Positions 16,989 to 25,383 of a DNA stretch of 64,000 nucleotides are shown here, piece by piece. The translations under genes were made by a program, and so were the position numbers. Under the pieces are notes generated by a model, which was not told the origin of the DNA, did no database searches, and was given only the letters and a program-made list of their open reading frames with translations. The stretch spans positions 62,001-126,000 of the forward strand of contig NZ_MSCT01000020.1 of the NCBI RefSeq assembly GCF_001921865.1, read 5' to 3'. The first letter of the stretch is position 1. The number at the start of each line of letters is the position of its first letter. The DNA comes from Pseudomonas chlororaphis. GTDB lineage: Bacteria; Pseudomonadota; Gammaproteobacteria; Pseudomonadales; Pseudomonadaceae.

Positions 16989-19301
16989 TCAGGCTTGCTG
17001 GTTACGCAGCTGGCGGGCGGCGGCGACCATGTTCACCAGGGCCGCTTCGGTTTCCGGCCAGGCTCGGGTCTTCAGGCCGCAGTCGGGGTTGACCCACAGC
17101 CGCTCGGCCGGGATGCGCTTGACCGCCTTGCTCATCAGCTTGACCATCTCGGCGGTGTCCGGCACCCGCGGCGAGTGGATGTCGTAGACCCCCGGGCCGA
17201 TATCGTTCGGGTAGTCGAAGGCCTCGAACGCCTCCAGCAGTTCCATGTCCGAACGCGACGTCTCGATGGTGATCACGTCGGCATCCATGGCCGCGATGGC
17301 CTCGATCACGTCGTTGAACTCGCTGTAGCACATGTGGGTATGGATCTGGGTTTCGTCGCGCACTCCGCAGGCGGTCAGGCGGAACGCCTCCACCGCCCAG
17401 TCCAGGTACGCCTGCCAGTCCGCCTTGCGCAGCGGCAGGCCCTCGCGAAAGGCCGCCTCGTCGATCTGCACGATCTTGATCCCGGCCTTCTCCAGGTCCA
17501 CCACCTCGTCGCGCAGGGCCAACGCCAGTTGCCGGGCCTGCACTTCGCGCGGCACATCCTCGCGGGGGAAGGACCACATCAGCATGGTCACAGGCCCGGT
17601 GAGCATGCCTTTCATGACCTTGTCGGTCAGGCTCTGGGCGTAGGTGATCCAGTCCACGGTCATGGCCTGCGGGCGGCTCAGGTCGCCGTAGATCACCGCC
17701 GGTTTCACGCAGCGCGAACCGTAGCTCTGCACCCAGCCGAAGCGGGTGAACAGGTAGCCGTCCAGTTGCTCGGCGAAGTACTCGACCATGTCGTTGCGCT
17801 CGGCCTCGCCGTGCACCAGCACGTCCAGCCCCAGGCGCTCCTGGACCTGCACCGCGTGGCGGATCTCGCAGCGCATGGCATCGGTGTAGTCGTTGTTCGA
17901 CAGCTTGCCCTGCTTGAACGCCTGGCGAGCCAGGCGGATCGACGCGGTCTGCGGGAACGAGCCGATGGTGGTGGTCGGGAACACCGGCAGCTTCAACCGC
18001 GCATGTTGCAGCGCGATGCGCTTGGCGAACGGCGCATGGCGCTGGCTGTCGGCCGCGCCGACCGCCTTGAGCCGCGCCTGGACCTCGGCCTTGTGAATCC
18101 GCGGCGACCGTGCGCGGCTGGCCTGCACGCTGCGGCTTGCGGCCAGGGCCGCCTGCACCGCCGGGGCCTGGGGATCGTTCAGCGCATCGCGCAGCACCGA
18201 GATCTCGCCGCACTTCTGTACGGCGAAGGCCAACCAGCTTTTCAGTTCGGCATCCAGCTGGTCTTCCCGCGACAGGTCCACCGGGCTGTGCAGCAGCGAA
18301 CAGGAACTGCTGACCCATAGGTTGTCGCCGAAGCGCTCCTGGGCCACTTGCAACTGCTCCAGCGCCTGTTCCAGCTCGCAGCGCCAGACGTTGCGGCCGT
18401 TGACCAGGCCCACGGAGAGAATCTTGTAGGTCGGCAGGCGGTCGAGCACCTGGGTCAGTTGTTCCGGCGCGCGCACCGCGTCGATGTGCAGGCCATCCAC
18501 CGGCAAGCCGACGGCCAGCCCGAGGTTGTCTTGCAGGCCGCTGAAGTAAGTCGCCACCAGCTTTTTCAGCGGCGAGTACTGGAGGATGTGGTAAGCCCGC
18601 TCGAAGGCGCTCTTCCAGGCCTGCGGCAGGTCGAGGGTCAGGATCGGCTCGTCGATCTGCACCCATTCCACACCCTGGGCCTTGAGACGGTTGAGGATCT
18701 CGCCGTAGACCGGCAGCAGGCGCTCCAGCAGGCCGAGCTTGTCGAACTCGTTGCCCTTGGCCTTGCCCAGCCACAGGTAGGTCAGCGGGCCGATCAGCAC
18801 CGGCTTGACCTTGTGCCCCAGGGCCTGGGCTTCGTCGACCTCGTCGAACAGCTGTTCCCAGCTCAGCTGGAACGGCTGGTCGGCGGTGAACTCCGGGACC
18901 AGGTAGTGGTAGTTGGTGTCGAACCACTTGGTCAGTTCCTGGGCGTACTGGGTCTTGGCGTGGTCGCCGTCGCAGCAGACCGCCGAAGCCCCGCGGGCCA
19001 TGGCGAACAGGGTGTCGAGGGTCGGCCGGCCCTGGGCGTCCTGGCTGCCGGCGAAGCGCTCGGGAACCACGCCGAAGGTCAGCGAGTGGGTCAGCACCTG
19101 GTCGTACCAGGCGAAGTCGCCCACGGGCAGCAGGTCGATGCCGGCGTCTTTCTGCAGTTGCCAGTGGCGGGCCCGCAGTTGGCGTCCGACATGTTCCAGC
19201 GCCGGCTGGTCGAGGTCGCCCTTCCAGTAGGATTCGAGGGCTTTTTTCAGTTCGCGGTCGGCACCGATACGCGGAAAACCAAGAGTGTGGGCCAAGGCCA
19301 T
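16989..19301 (-). CDS. metE: Cobalamin-independent methionine synthase
   Basis: 770 residues, the usual MetE length. It transfers methyl from 5-methyltetrahydropteroyltriglutamate to homocysteine. The N-terminus LGFPRIGADRELKKALESYW is diagnostic. Zinc ligands are visible in HTHMCYSEF and NPDCGLKTR. The ATG at 19301 is preceded by GGGAGGAACC, a strong RBS; an upstream in-frame extension to 19355 is rejected. Divergent from metR, with a MetR-type dyad between them, so it is probably activated by MetR with homocysteine. Confidence 0.96.
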   Translation of the reverse strand: MALAHTLGFPRIGADRELKKALESYWKGDLDQPALEHVGRQLRARHWQLQKDAGIDLLPVGDFAWYDQVLTHSLTFGVVPERFAGSQDAQGRPTLDTLFAMARGASAVCCDGDHAKTQYAQELTKWFDTNYHYLVPEFTADQPFQLSWEQLFDEVDEAQALGHKVKPVLIGPLTYLWLGKAKGNEFDKLGLLERLLPVYGEILNRLKAQGVEWVQIDEPILTLDLPQAWKSAFERAYHILQYSPLKKLVATYFSGLQDNLGLAVGLPVDGLHIDAVRAPEQLTQVLDRLPTYKILSVGLVNGRNVWRCELEQALEQLQVAQERFGDNLWVSSSCSLLHSPVDLSREDQLDAELKSWLAFAVQKCGEISVLRDALNDPQAPAVQAALAASRSVQASRARSPRIHKAEVQARLKAVGAADSQRHAPFAKRIALQHARLKLPVFPTTTIGSFPQTASIRLARQAFKQGKLSNNDYTDAMRCEIRHAVQVQERLGLDVLVHGEAERNDMVEYFAEQLDGYLFTRFGWVQSYGSRCVKPAVIYGDLSRPQAMTVDWITYAQSLTDKVMKGMLTGPVTMLMWSFPREDVPREVQARQLALALRDEVVDLEKAGIKIVQIDEAAFREGLPLRKADWQAYLDWAVEAFRLTACGVRDETQIHTHMCYSEFNDVIEAIAAMDADVITIETSRSDMELLEAFEAFDYPNDIGPGVYDIHSPRVPDTAEMVKLMSKAVKRIPAERLWVNPDCGLKTRAWPETEAALVNMVAAARQLRNQQA

Positions 19302-19354
19302 GATGTGGTTCCTCCCTGTAAAAGATGGCGCCATTGTCGACAGCCAACCAAACA

Positions 19355-19367
19355 TGAGACAAACTCA
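19355..19367. promoter_or_regulatory. Candidate MetR binding site
   Basis: TGAGACAAACTCA is a 13-bp dyad (TGAG-N5-CTCA), a close variant of the MetR consensus TGAA-N5-TTCA, located between divergent metE and metR. Confidence 0.65.
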
Positions 19368-19409
19368 ACCTTTTCGTGTTGATCATAAAATTTACTCATG
19401 GAGACCCTG

Positions 19410-20327
19410 GTGCTCGAAATCCGTCACCTGAAGACCCTGCACGCCCTGCGCGAAGCCGACAGCCTGGTCGAAGCCGCCGAACGCCTGCACCTGACCCAGT
19501 CCGCCTTGTCCCACCAGTTCAAGGAACTGGAGGAGCGCATGGGCATGCCGCTGTTCGTGCGCAAGACCAAGCCGGTGCGTTTCACCAGCGCCGGCCTGCG
19601 CCTGCTGCAACTGGCGGACGCCACCCTGCCGCTGCTGCGCGCCGCCGAACGGGACATCTCGCGCCTGGCCGGCGGCACCGCGGGCCGCCTGCACATGGCC
19701 ATCGAATGCCACAGCTGCTTCCAGTGGCTGATGCCGACCATCGACCAGTTCCGCGACGCCTGGCCGGAAGTCGAGCTGGACCTGGCCTCGGGTTTCTCCT
19801 TCGCCCCGCTGCCGGCCCTGGCCCGCGGCGACCTGGACCTGGTGGTGACCTCCGACCCGCTGGAACTGGTGGGCATCACCTACGTGCCGCTGTTCACCTA
19901 CGAAGCCATGCTCGCGGTGGCCAACCAGCATCGGCTGGCGAGCAAGCCCTACATCCTGCCGGAAGACTTGCTCAGCGAAACCCTGATCACCTACCCGGTG
20001 GAACGCGACCGGCTGGATATCTTCACGCGCTTCCTGGAACCGGCCGACGTCGAGCCGGCCCAGGTCCGTACCTCGGAGCTGACGGTGATGATGATGCAAC
20101 TGGTGGCCAGCGGCCGCGGCGTGTGCGGCATGCCCCATTGGGCGCTGCATGAGTACAGCTCGCGGGGGTATGTGAAAGCCAAGCGCCTGGGGGAAAAAGG
20201 CCTGTTCGCCACGCTGTACGCGGCGATCCGCGCCGATATGCTGGATGCGCCCTACATGCGCGACTTCCTGCTGACCGCCAAGGACACCTCGTTCTCGACC
20301 CTGGACGGGGTCAGCGCGGTGCGTTGA
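19410..20327 (+). CDS. metR: LysR-type regulator of methionine synthesis
   Basis: 305 residues. N-terminal winged helix (LKTLHALREADSLVEAAERLHLTQSALSHQFKELEERMG) and a LysR substrate-binding domain. MetR proteins respond to homocysteine and activate metE. GTG at 19410 is preferred: the family begins with LEIRHLKTL and GGAG lies six bases upstream. ATG 19398 would add four residues without an RBS. It is divergent from metE, the classic arrangement. Confidence 0.9.
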   Translation: MLEIRHLKTLHALREADSLVEAAERLHLTQSALSHQFKELEERMGMPLFVRKTKPVRFTSAGLRLLQLADATLPLLRAAERDISRLAGGTAGRLHMAIECHSCFQWLMPTIDQFRDAWPEVELDLASGFSFAPLPALARGDLDLVVTSDPLELVGITYVPLFTYEAMLAVANQHRLASKPYILPEDLLSETLITYPVERDRLDIFTRFLEPADVEPAQVRTSELTVMMMQLVASGRGVCGMPHWALHEYSSRGYVKAKRLGEKGLFATLYAAIRADMLDAPYMRDFLLTAKDTSFSTLDGVSAVR

Positions 20328-20347
20328 AACCCGGCACTCACCCGAAC

Positions 20348-20869
20348 CTACAGGGCATCCGCTGCGCTCGTGACTTCGCGCCACAGGTGCAGCTTGTCGA
20401 AGTACTCGACGCCGACCCGTACCGCCAGCGGCTCCAGGCCGAACTGGACGAAGCCGCAGCGCTGGTACAACGCCAGCGCGGAGTCGTTGCCGGCCGTGAC
20501 AGTCAGTTGCACCAGCCGCACGCCCTGGCGTTGGCGCGCTTCCAGGAGCAGCGCCTGGACCAGTTGCCGACCCAGGCCGCTGTTGCGCCGAGGCGCCGCG
20601 ACATACAGGCCGAACAGCGTGGCCTTGTGCCGGGCCTTTTCCCTGGGGTCGAACGCCAATCCGCCGATCCCCACCAGTTCGCCGTCCACGAACACGCCCA
20701 GGAGCAGATCCAGCGGGCTGCTCAGGCGCGACTCCCACCAACTCAGGGGCATCGCCGCCCGTTCGCCGACGCTGGAGGTGAATGCCTGGGGATGGCGCTC
20801 GTACGCCTCGAGCATCAGCGCGCGGTAGGCGCTGGCGTGAGCGGCATCGAGGCGTTGGATCGACATCAT
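20348..20869 (-). CDS. GNAT-family N-acetyltransferase
   Basis: 173 residues with the acetyl-CoA loop in the form LYVAAPRRNSGLGRQLVQALL (R-x-x-G-x-G/A motif) and the C-terminal LTVTAGNDSALALYQRCGF strand-helix. The substrate is unknown. Its start overlaps the preceding SnoaL-like gene by one base (TGATG), so the two are co-translated. Ends opposite the metR 3' end. Confidence 0.8.
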   Translation of the reverse strand: MMSIQRLDAAHASAYRALMLEAYERHPQAFTSSVGERAAMPLSWWESRLSSPLDLLLGVFVDGELVGIGGLAFDPREKARHKATLFGLYVAAPRRNSGLGRQLVQALLLEARQRQGVRLVQLTVTAGNDSALALYQRCGFVQFGLEPLAVRVGVEYFDKLHLWREVTSAADAL

Positions 20870-21234
20870 CAGTCTAGGGTCTGTGGCCCGCTGGTGAACG
20901 AGGCACTCTTGATCCGGCCCGCCTCGACTTCATAGATCGCCACGGTCTCCAGGGTTCCTGTGCCTTCGGCAAAGGTCCGGGTGACGATTTCATGATCGAT
21001 CACCACATTACCCATCACCGCACGCGAGAGCAGCCGCGCATGCAGGTTCGGTTCCTGGAAACGCAAGGCCGCCCGGGCGCGGATCTGGGCGTGACCGCTG
21101 GCCAGCAGGGTCGCCGGATGGGCGTACTGGCAGGCGTCTTCGGCATAGGTCGCGAGCCAGGCGTCCAGGTCCCGCCGGTTGTAGGCGTCGAGTTGGCGCT
21201 GGACCACCGCCTGCGCGGAAAAATCATCATTCAT
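20869..21234 (-). CDS. SnoaL-like/NTF2-fold protein (steroid-isomerase type)
   Basis: 121 residues of the small NTF2-like fold: QRQLDAYNRRDLDAWLATYAEDACQYAHP at the N-terminus, then the repeated beta strands (VVIDHEIVTRTFAEGTGTLETVAIYEV). Members bind small ligands or catalyse isomerisations; no function can be assigned here. It lies 15 bases downstream of the LysE-family gene and overlaps the acetyltransferase. Confidence 0.72.
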   Translation of the reverse strand: MNDDFSAQAVVQRQLDAYNRRDLDAWLATYAEDACQYAHPATLLASGHAQIRARAALRFQEPNLHARLLSRAVMGNVVIDHEIVTRTFAEGTGTLETVAIYEVEAGRIKSASFTSGPQTLD

Positions 21235-21249
21235 CGGGCAATCTCCTGA

Positions 21250-21887
21250 TCAGACCGTCTGCCGTTGATCCAGCAGCAAGCGCACCGCCAGCCCGGCCAG
21301 CACGAAGCCCATGACATAACGCTGGGTGACCAGCCACAGCGGATTGTGCACGAACCAGGCGGCGATACCCGAGGCGAACAGCGCGATCAGCAGGTTGACG
21401 CTGAAGCTCACGCTGATCTGGGTCAGGCCGAGGATCAGGCTCTGGGTGAATACCGAACCGTGCTCCGGGTTGATGAACTGGGGAAAGACCGAGAGGTAGA
21501 ACACCGCGATCTTCGGGTTCAGCGCGCTGGTCAGAAAGCCCATCAGGATCAGCTTGCGCGAAGAGTCCGGCGGCAGCTGCTGCGCCTCGAACGGCGAACG
21601 CGCCCCCGGCTTCAATGCCTGCCAGGCCAGCCACATGAGGTACAGGGCGCCGACCCATTTGAGCACTTCGTAGGCCAGCGGCACGGCCATGAACACCGCG
21701 GTCAGGCCGATCGCCGCGGCGAACAGGTGGACGAAGAAACCGGCGACACGCCGACCAGCGAGGTCACGCCCCGCGCGCGGCCCTGGCAGATCGAACGGGA
21801 GATCAGGTAGATCATGTTCGGCCCGGGGGTCAGCACCATCAGCAGGGCGGCGGCGATGAAGATCAACAGGTCGTGAGTGGGAATCAT
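21250..21887 (-). pseudogene. LysE/RhtB-family amino-acid exporter, single frameshift
   Basis: N-terminal MIPTHDLLIFIAAALLMVLTPGPNMIYLISRS is the LysE/RhtB signature; the frame shifts after SLVGV. One missing base near 21747 (GTGTCGCC for GTGGTCGCC on the coding strand) restores VAGFFVHLFAAAIGLTAVFM and the remaining helices to LLLDQRQTV. The repaired protein is about 212 residues with six helices, normal for the family. It is probably intact in the organism. An efflux role for an amino acid or related metabolite is inferred from family. Confidence 0.78.
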
Positions 21888-21909
21888 GGGCAATCCTTGT
21901 CCTTGGAAA

Positions 21910-22344
21910 TCAGGCCGAAGCCCGTTGCGAGGCGCGATAGAACGGCAAGATCAGGTCGCGTGTCAATGCTGCCAAAGTCAGCGTGTCGGCACTCGCCGGA
22001 TCGACCCAGCACACCTCCTCGATTTCGGCGGCGGGCTGTACCTGGAAAGCGTCCAGGTCGATGCGAAACAGTTCGGCTTCGACCACGAAACCCGGCTCGT
22101 TGGCCGCCGGGGCAGAGAATTGCCCGAGGTACTGCGCGGCGCTCGGATCGACGCGCAACCCGAGTTCCTCTTGCAGTTCGCGAACCAGGGCCTGGACCGG
22201 CGATTCGCTGGGTTCGATCTTGCCGCCCGCCTGCATGAAGGCCTGGGTGCCGCGCTTGCGCACCAGCAGGGTACGGCCGTCCGGGCCCATCAACAGGGCC
22301 GCGGCGATGCGGATAAGGGGGGATGCAGTATTGGCGAAAGTCAT
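21910..22344 (-). CDS. NUDIX hydrolase
   Basis: 144 residues. The Nudix box reads GGKIEPSESPVQALVRELQEELGL, with the REx2EE core (RELQEEL) that binds divalent metal. It should hydrolyse a nucleoside diphosphate linked to another group, possibly as a housecleaning enzyme. ATG 22344 is chosen; the upstream ORF extension overlaps the YN-GYP gene. It sits 22 bases ahead of the LysE-family gene, in a minus-strand cluster with the SnoaL and GNAT genes. Confidence 0.85.
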   Translation of the reverse strand: MTFANTASPLIRIAAALLMGPDGRTLLVRKRGTQAFMQAGGKIEPSESPVQALVRELQEELGLRVDPSAAQYLGQFSAPAANEPGFVVEAELFRIDLDAFQVQPAAEIEEVCWVDPASADTLTLAALTRDLILPFYRASQRASA

Positions 22345-22402
22345 GAAAAACCTGGATCGGGAACGCGAGGGCGGCAAGGATCCCACGACTGGCAAGGCGT
22401 CG

Positions 22403-23770
22403 TCACGACACAGTCGGCGGCTGTTTTTTCGATACACCTGGCGCCTCGGGCAACTTGACGAAGATGCTGTAGCGCGCACCCTCCATGGCTTCGTAGGCAA
22501 TCAGCTTGTCCACCAGCGGGCCGTTCAGCACCTTGCCGGCGTTGAGCAGCAGCATGCCGTTGTCGGCGTTGAGGTTGCGTGCCAGTACCATGCCTTCCTG
22601 CAACTCGCGCGAGCCCAGGACCGTGACCGACGGATCGCCCAGGGTCACGTCGCGCAGGTAGGCCGCGCAGACCAGGATGAAATCTTCCACCAGTTGCGGG
22701 TCGTACAGGCGCCCGGCGTATTTGCGGATGTGCACCAGGGCCTCGTCGCTGTTCATGTGGCGCTCCAGGATCAGGCCGCGCTGCAGTTCGATGAAGTCCA
22801 CCGCCAGTTTCAGCAGGCGCGATCCCAGGGGGATCGCCTCGCCCTTGAGGTGGTCGGGAAACCCGCTGCCGTCCCAGTGCTCCTGGTGGTGCAGGATCAG
22901 CCGCGCGGCGTCCTGCATCGGCTCCAGGGTCATCAGCAGCGACTCGCTCTGCTTCGGGTAACTGCGATAACGCTCGCGCTCCGGATGGTGCAGCAGGTCC
23001 GCCGGGGCGATCATCATGCTGTCGCTCCAGCCCAGCTTGCCGATGTTGTAGAGCGCCGCCGCCATGCCCAGGTCGCGGCTGGTGCCCTCGTCGACCCCAT
23101 GGATCTTGCAGTAGGCACGCACCAGTTCGATGATCTGCCGGTTGGTCTGCCGGGAAAGCGGCAGGCGCTGATTGACCAGCAGGGAAAACAGCTCGGTGCT
23201 GGTGGCGTAACTGTGCTTGAGCTCCTCATAGGCCAGGTCGAGCATGTCGGCGGTCTGCTGCAACTCGGCGGTGCGCGCCTCGACGCGTTTTTCCAGCGCC
23301 GCGTTGAGGGCCTTGAGTTCGCCGTTCTGCTGCCGGGTAAGGTCCTCCAGGCGCAGCCGTTCGCGCTCGGAATGCTGATGGGCCAGCGCCTGGCGCAGTG
23401 TCAGCAGCATCTCGTCGTCGTTCCACGGTTTGTTCAGGTAGCGGTAGACCTGGCCTTCGTTGATCGCCTTGGCGATCTGCGCCAGGTCGGGCTCGCCGGT
23501 CAGCAGGATGCGGGTGATGTGCGGGTAGTCGCGGTGGGCCCGGGCCAACAGCGTCGCCCCGTCCATCTGCGGCAGGTGGGCGCTGCTCATTAACAGATCG
23601 ATCGGCTCGCCGGCCATGATCTGCAAGGCCTCGGCGGCGCTGGAGGCCAGGTGCAGGGCATAGGGTTCGTCGCGCAGCAGATGGCGCAGGCGCTCGAGCA
23701 CGCCAGGTTGTTCATCGACCAGTAATACGCCGGACAGGCGCGTGGAATCGGCAACGCTTGGCTCGCCCAT
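22403..23770 (-). CDS. REC/YN-GYP protein with degenerate receiver and HD-GYP domains
   Basis: About 455 residues: receiver-like domain, coiled coil (QNGELKALNAALEKRVEARTAEL), then an HD-GYP-like domain. The HD metal pair is replaced by YN (LYNIGKLGW where HDIGK is expected), while HHQEHWDGSGFP of the GYP half remains. The receiver's phospho-acceptor Asp appears to be Ser (LMSSAHLPQMDG), although the Lys in YLNKPW is kept. So it is probably neither phosphorylated normally nor a c-di-GMP phosphodiesterase. P. aeruginosa PA2572 is a known YN-GYP protein. Start is 23770 (GAGG upstream); 23800 is possible. Confidence 0.82.
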   Translation of the reverse strand: MGEPSVADSTRLSGVLLVDEQPGVLERLRHLLRDEPYALHLASSAAEALQIMAGEPIDLLMSSAHLPQMDGATLLARAHRDYPHITRILLTGEPDLAQIAKAINEGQVYRYLNKPWNDDEMLLTLRQALAHQHSERERLRLEDLTRQQNGELKALNAALEKRVEARTAELQQTADMLDLAYEELKHSYATSTELFSLLVNQRLPLSRQTNRQIIELVRAYCKIHGVDEGTSRDLGMAAALYNIGKLGWSDSMMIAPADLLHHPERERYRSYPKQSESLLMTLEPMQDAARLILHHQEHWDGSGFPDHLKGEAIPLGSRLLKLAVDFIELQRGLILERHMNSDEALVHIRKYAGRLYDPQLVEDFILVCAAYLRDVTLGDPSVTVLGSRELQEGMVLARNLNADNGMLLLNAGKVLNGPLVDKLIAYEAMEGARYSIFVKLPEAPGVSKKQPPTVS

Positions 23771-23892
23771 GGCAAACCTCGGGGCAACGTCGGTGCACAT
23801 ACTCCTTGTCGGTGGCAGTAGCTGTCCTTGTCCGTTGATTCAAGCGTAGAAGTTTTTACGCAAACAATGATGGCCATTTAATGCCATTCGTC

Positions 23893-23953
23893 CGAGCACA
23901 CTCGCTCCCGCAGAAGAGGACGAAGGCCCTGCAGGAGCGAACTTGCTCGCGAT
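23893..23953. repeat. REPIN (GTAGGAGCGAGC family, diverged)
   Basis: Arms CGAGCACACTCGCTCCCGCA and GCAGGAGCGAACTTGCTCGC, with substitutions relative to the other copies. Confidence 0.7.
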
Positions 23954-23969
23954 AACGCCCGCCGCCGGG

Positions 23970-24230
23970 TCAGGCCTTGGCTGAGCCGAACGAGGCAAAA
24001 CGCTTGTTGAAGCCGGCGATCCGGCCTTCGGACTGGGTCTTGCGCTGCTGGCCGGTGTAGACCGGGTGCGAGGCGCTGGAGACGTCCAGGGCGACATAAG
24101 GGTAAGTGTTGCCATCGCTGTGGCGCTGGGTGCGGTCGGTGTCCACGGTGGAACCGATCAGGAAGTACACGTCCGCGGCGGTGTCGTGAAACAGCACGGT
24201 GCGGTAGGCGGGGTGGATATTGGCTTTCAT
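23970..24230 (-). CDS. rpmE2: 50S ribosomal protein L31 type B, zinc-independent
   Basis: 86 residues, MKANIHPAYRTVLFHDTAAD onward, matching L31 type B. It has no cysteine at all, so it is the C-minus paralogue that replaces zinc-binding L31 when zinc is scarce and frees zinc for other uses. Such genes are repressed by Zur, and a GTTATA-type dyad lies 35 bases upstream of the start. A second zinc-linked gene, the ZnuD-like receptor, is in the same window. Confidence 0.94.
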   Translation of the reverse strand: MKANIHPAYRTVLFHDTAADVYFLIGSTVDTDRTQRHSDGNTYPYVALDVSSASHPVYTGQQRKTQSEGRIAGFNKRFASFGSAKA

Positions 24231-24264
24231 GGCTGTCTCCGGGACAAGGGTAAGGACTTGATTA

Positions 24265-24277
24265 GTTATACAATAAC
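24265..24277. promoter_or_regulatory. Candidate Zur box
   Basis: GTTATACAATAAC, a GTTAT/ATAAC dyad resembling the Zur consensus GTTATA-TATAAC, immediately upstream of rpmE2. Confidence 0.68.
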
Positions 24278-24456
24278 ATCACAAATCAATTCAAACGAGA
24301 ACCAATTGCAATAAGAAGCTTGGCAAATCCTCTATCGCCTCCTGAAAACGCCTGCCATCGGGTCTGTGGGCTTGCCCGCGGCGGGGCCGGCGCCAGTATG
24401 CGCAACAGCAATCGGCCGCTTGTCGGGGGCCGGGGGAACCGAAAAAGGCAGAATCC

Positions 24457-25253
24457 ATGACCCTCTCGCTGGACGACATCGCCTGGCACCGCAACGTCGG
24501 CCAACTGATCGACGCGCTCGACCGGGTGAACTTCTGGACCCTCCTGGTGCGCCAACTGGAGCAGTACCTGGACTTCGACAGCTGGGTCGCGCTGCTTTTC
24601 AGCAACGACCAGGCGCCGCGGGTGTTCGCCGAATCCCCGGGCGGGACGGCAACCCCGACTCGCTGTTCCAGGATTACCTCGCCGGCCTGTACCTGCTCGA
24701 CCCCTTCTACCTCGCCAGCCGCGAACAACCGCAGAGCGGCCTCTATCGCCTGGCCGAGGTGGCCCCCGAGGACTTCGAGCGCACCGAGTACTACCAGCGT
24801 TACTTTCGCCTGAACCTGGTGGCCGACGAGATCCACTTCAATTGCCAGCTCGACGACGAACGTACCCTGTGCCTGTCATTGGGCGCCCGGCAGCGCTTCA
24901 CGCCGCAGCAACTGGCCCTGTTGTCGCTGATCCAGCCCTGGGTGCTGAGCCTGCTGCGCCAGCGCCTGGCCCACGAGCGAAGCCCACAGCCGGAGGCCGC
25001 GCCCCACCCGGATGGCAACTGGCGCAACCGCCTGGAAAACTCGCTGCAACGGTTCAAGGGCGCGCAACTGACCGCTCGCGAACGGGAGATCGGCCACCTG
25101 ATGCTCAGCGGTTGCTCCGGCAAGGAGATCGCTCGTAAGCTGCAAATCTCTGCCGAAACCGTGAAAGTCCATAAAAAGCACATCTACGGCAAGCTGGGCA
25201 TCAAGTCCCAGTCCGAGCTGTTTTCGATTTTTCTCCAGGCGCAGCATGCCTGA
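24457..25253 (+). pseudogene. LuxR-family transcriptional regulator, single frameshift
   Basis: N-terminal MTLSLDDIAWHRNVGQLIDALDRVNFW runs to VFAESPG and then shifts. One missing base at 24638-24645 restores GNPDSLFQDYLAGLYLLDPFYLAS and a C-terminal LuxR helix-turn-helix (LTAREREIGHLMLSGCSGKEIARKLQISAETVKVHKKHIYGKLGI). The repaired protein is about 265 residues. The N-terminal half is not an acyl-homoserine-lactone domain that I recognise. The next gene, the glutamate-synthase-like flavoprotein, is on the same strand and could be a target. Confidence 0.78.
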
Positions 25254-25383
25254 TGCCTGGAGCCGCGGTGAGCGCGCATTGCGCTGCGCCACGGCCGTCC
25301 CCTACAACAACAAGATCGTTGGCCACACAAGAAGAATGAGTCGTAAAAAACGAAATCTATAGAGTCCGAACCAAGGAAACCGT

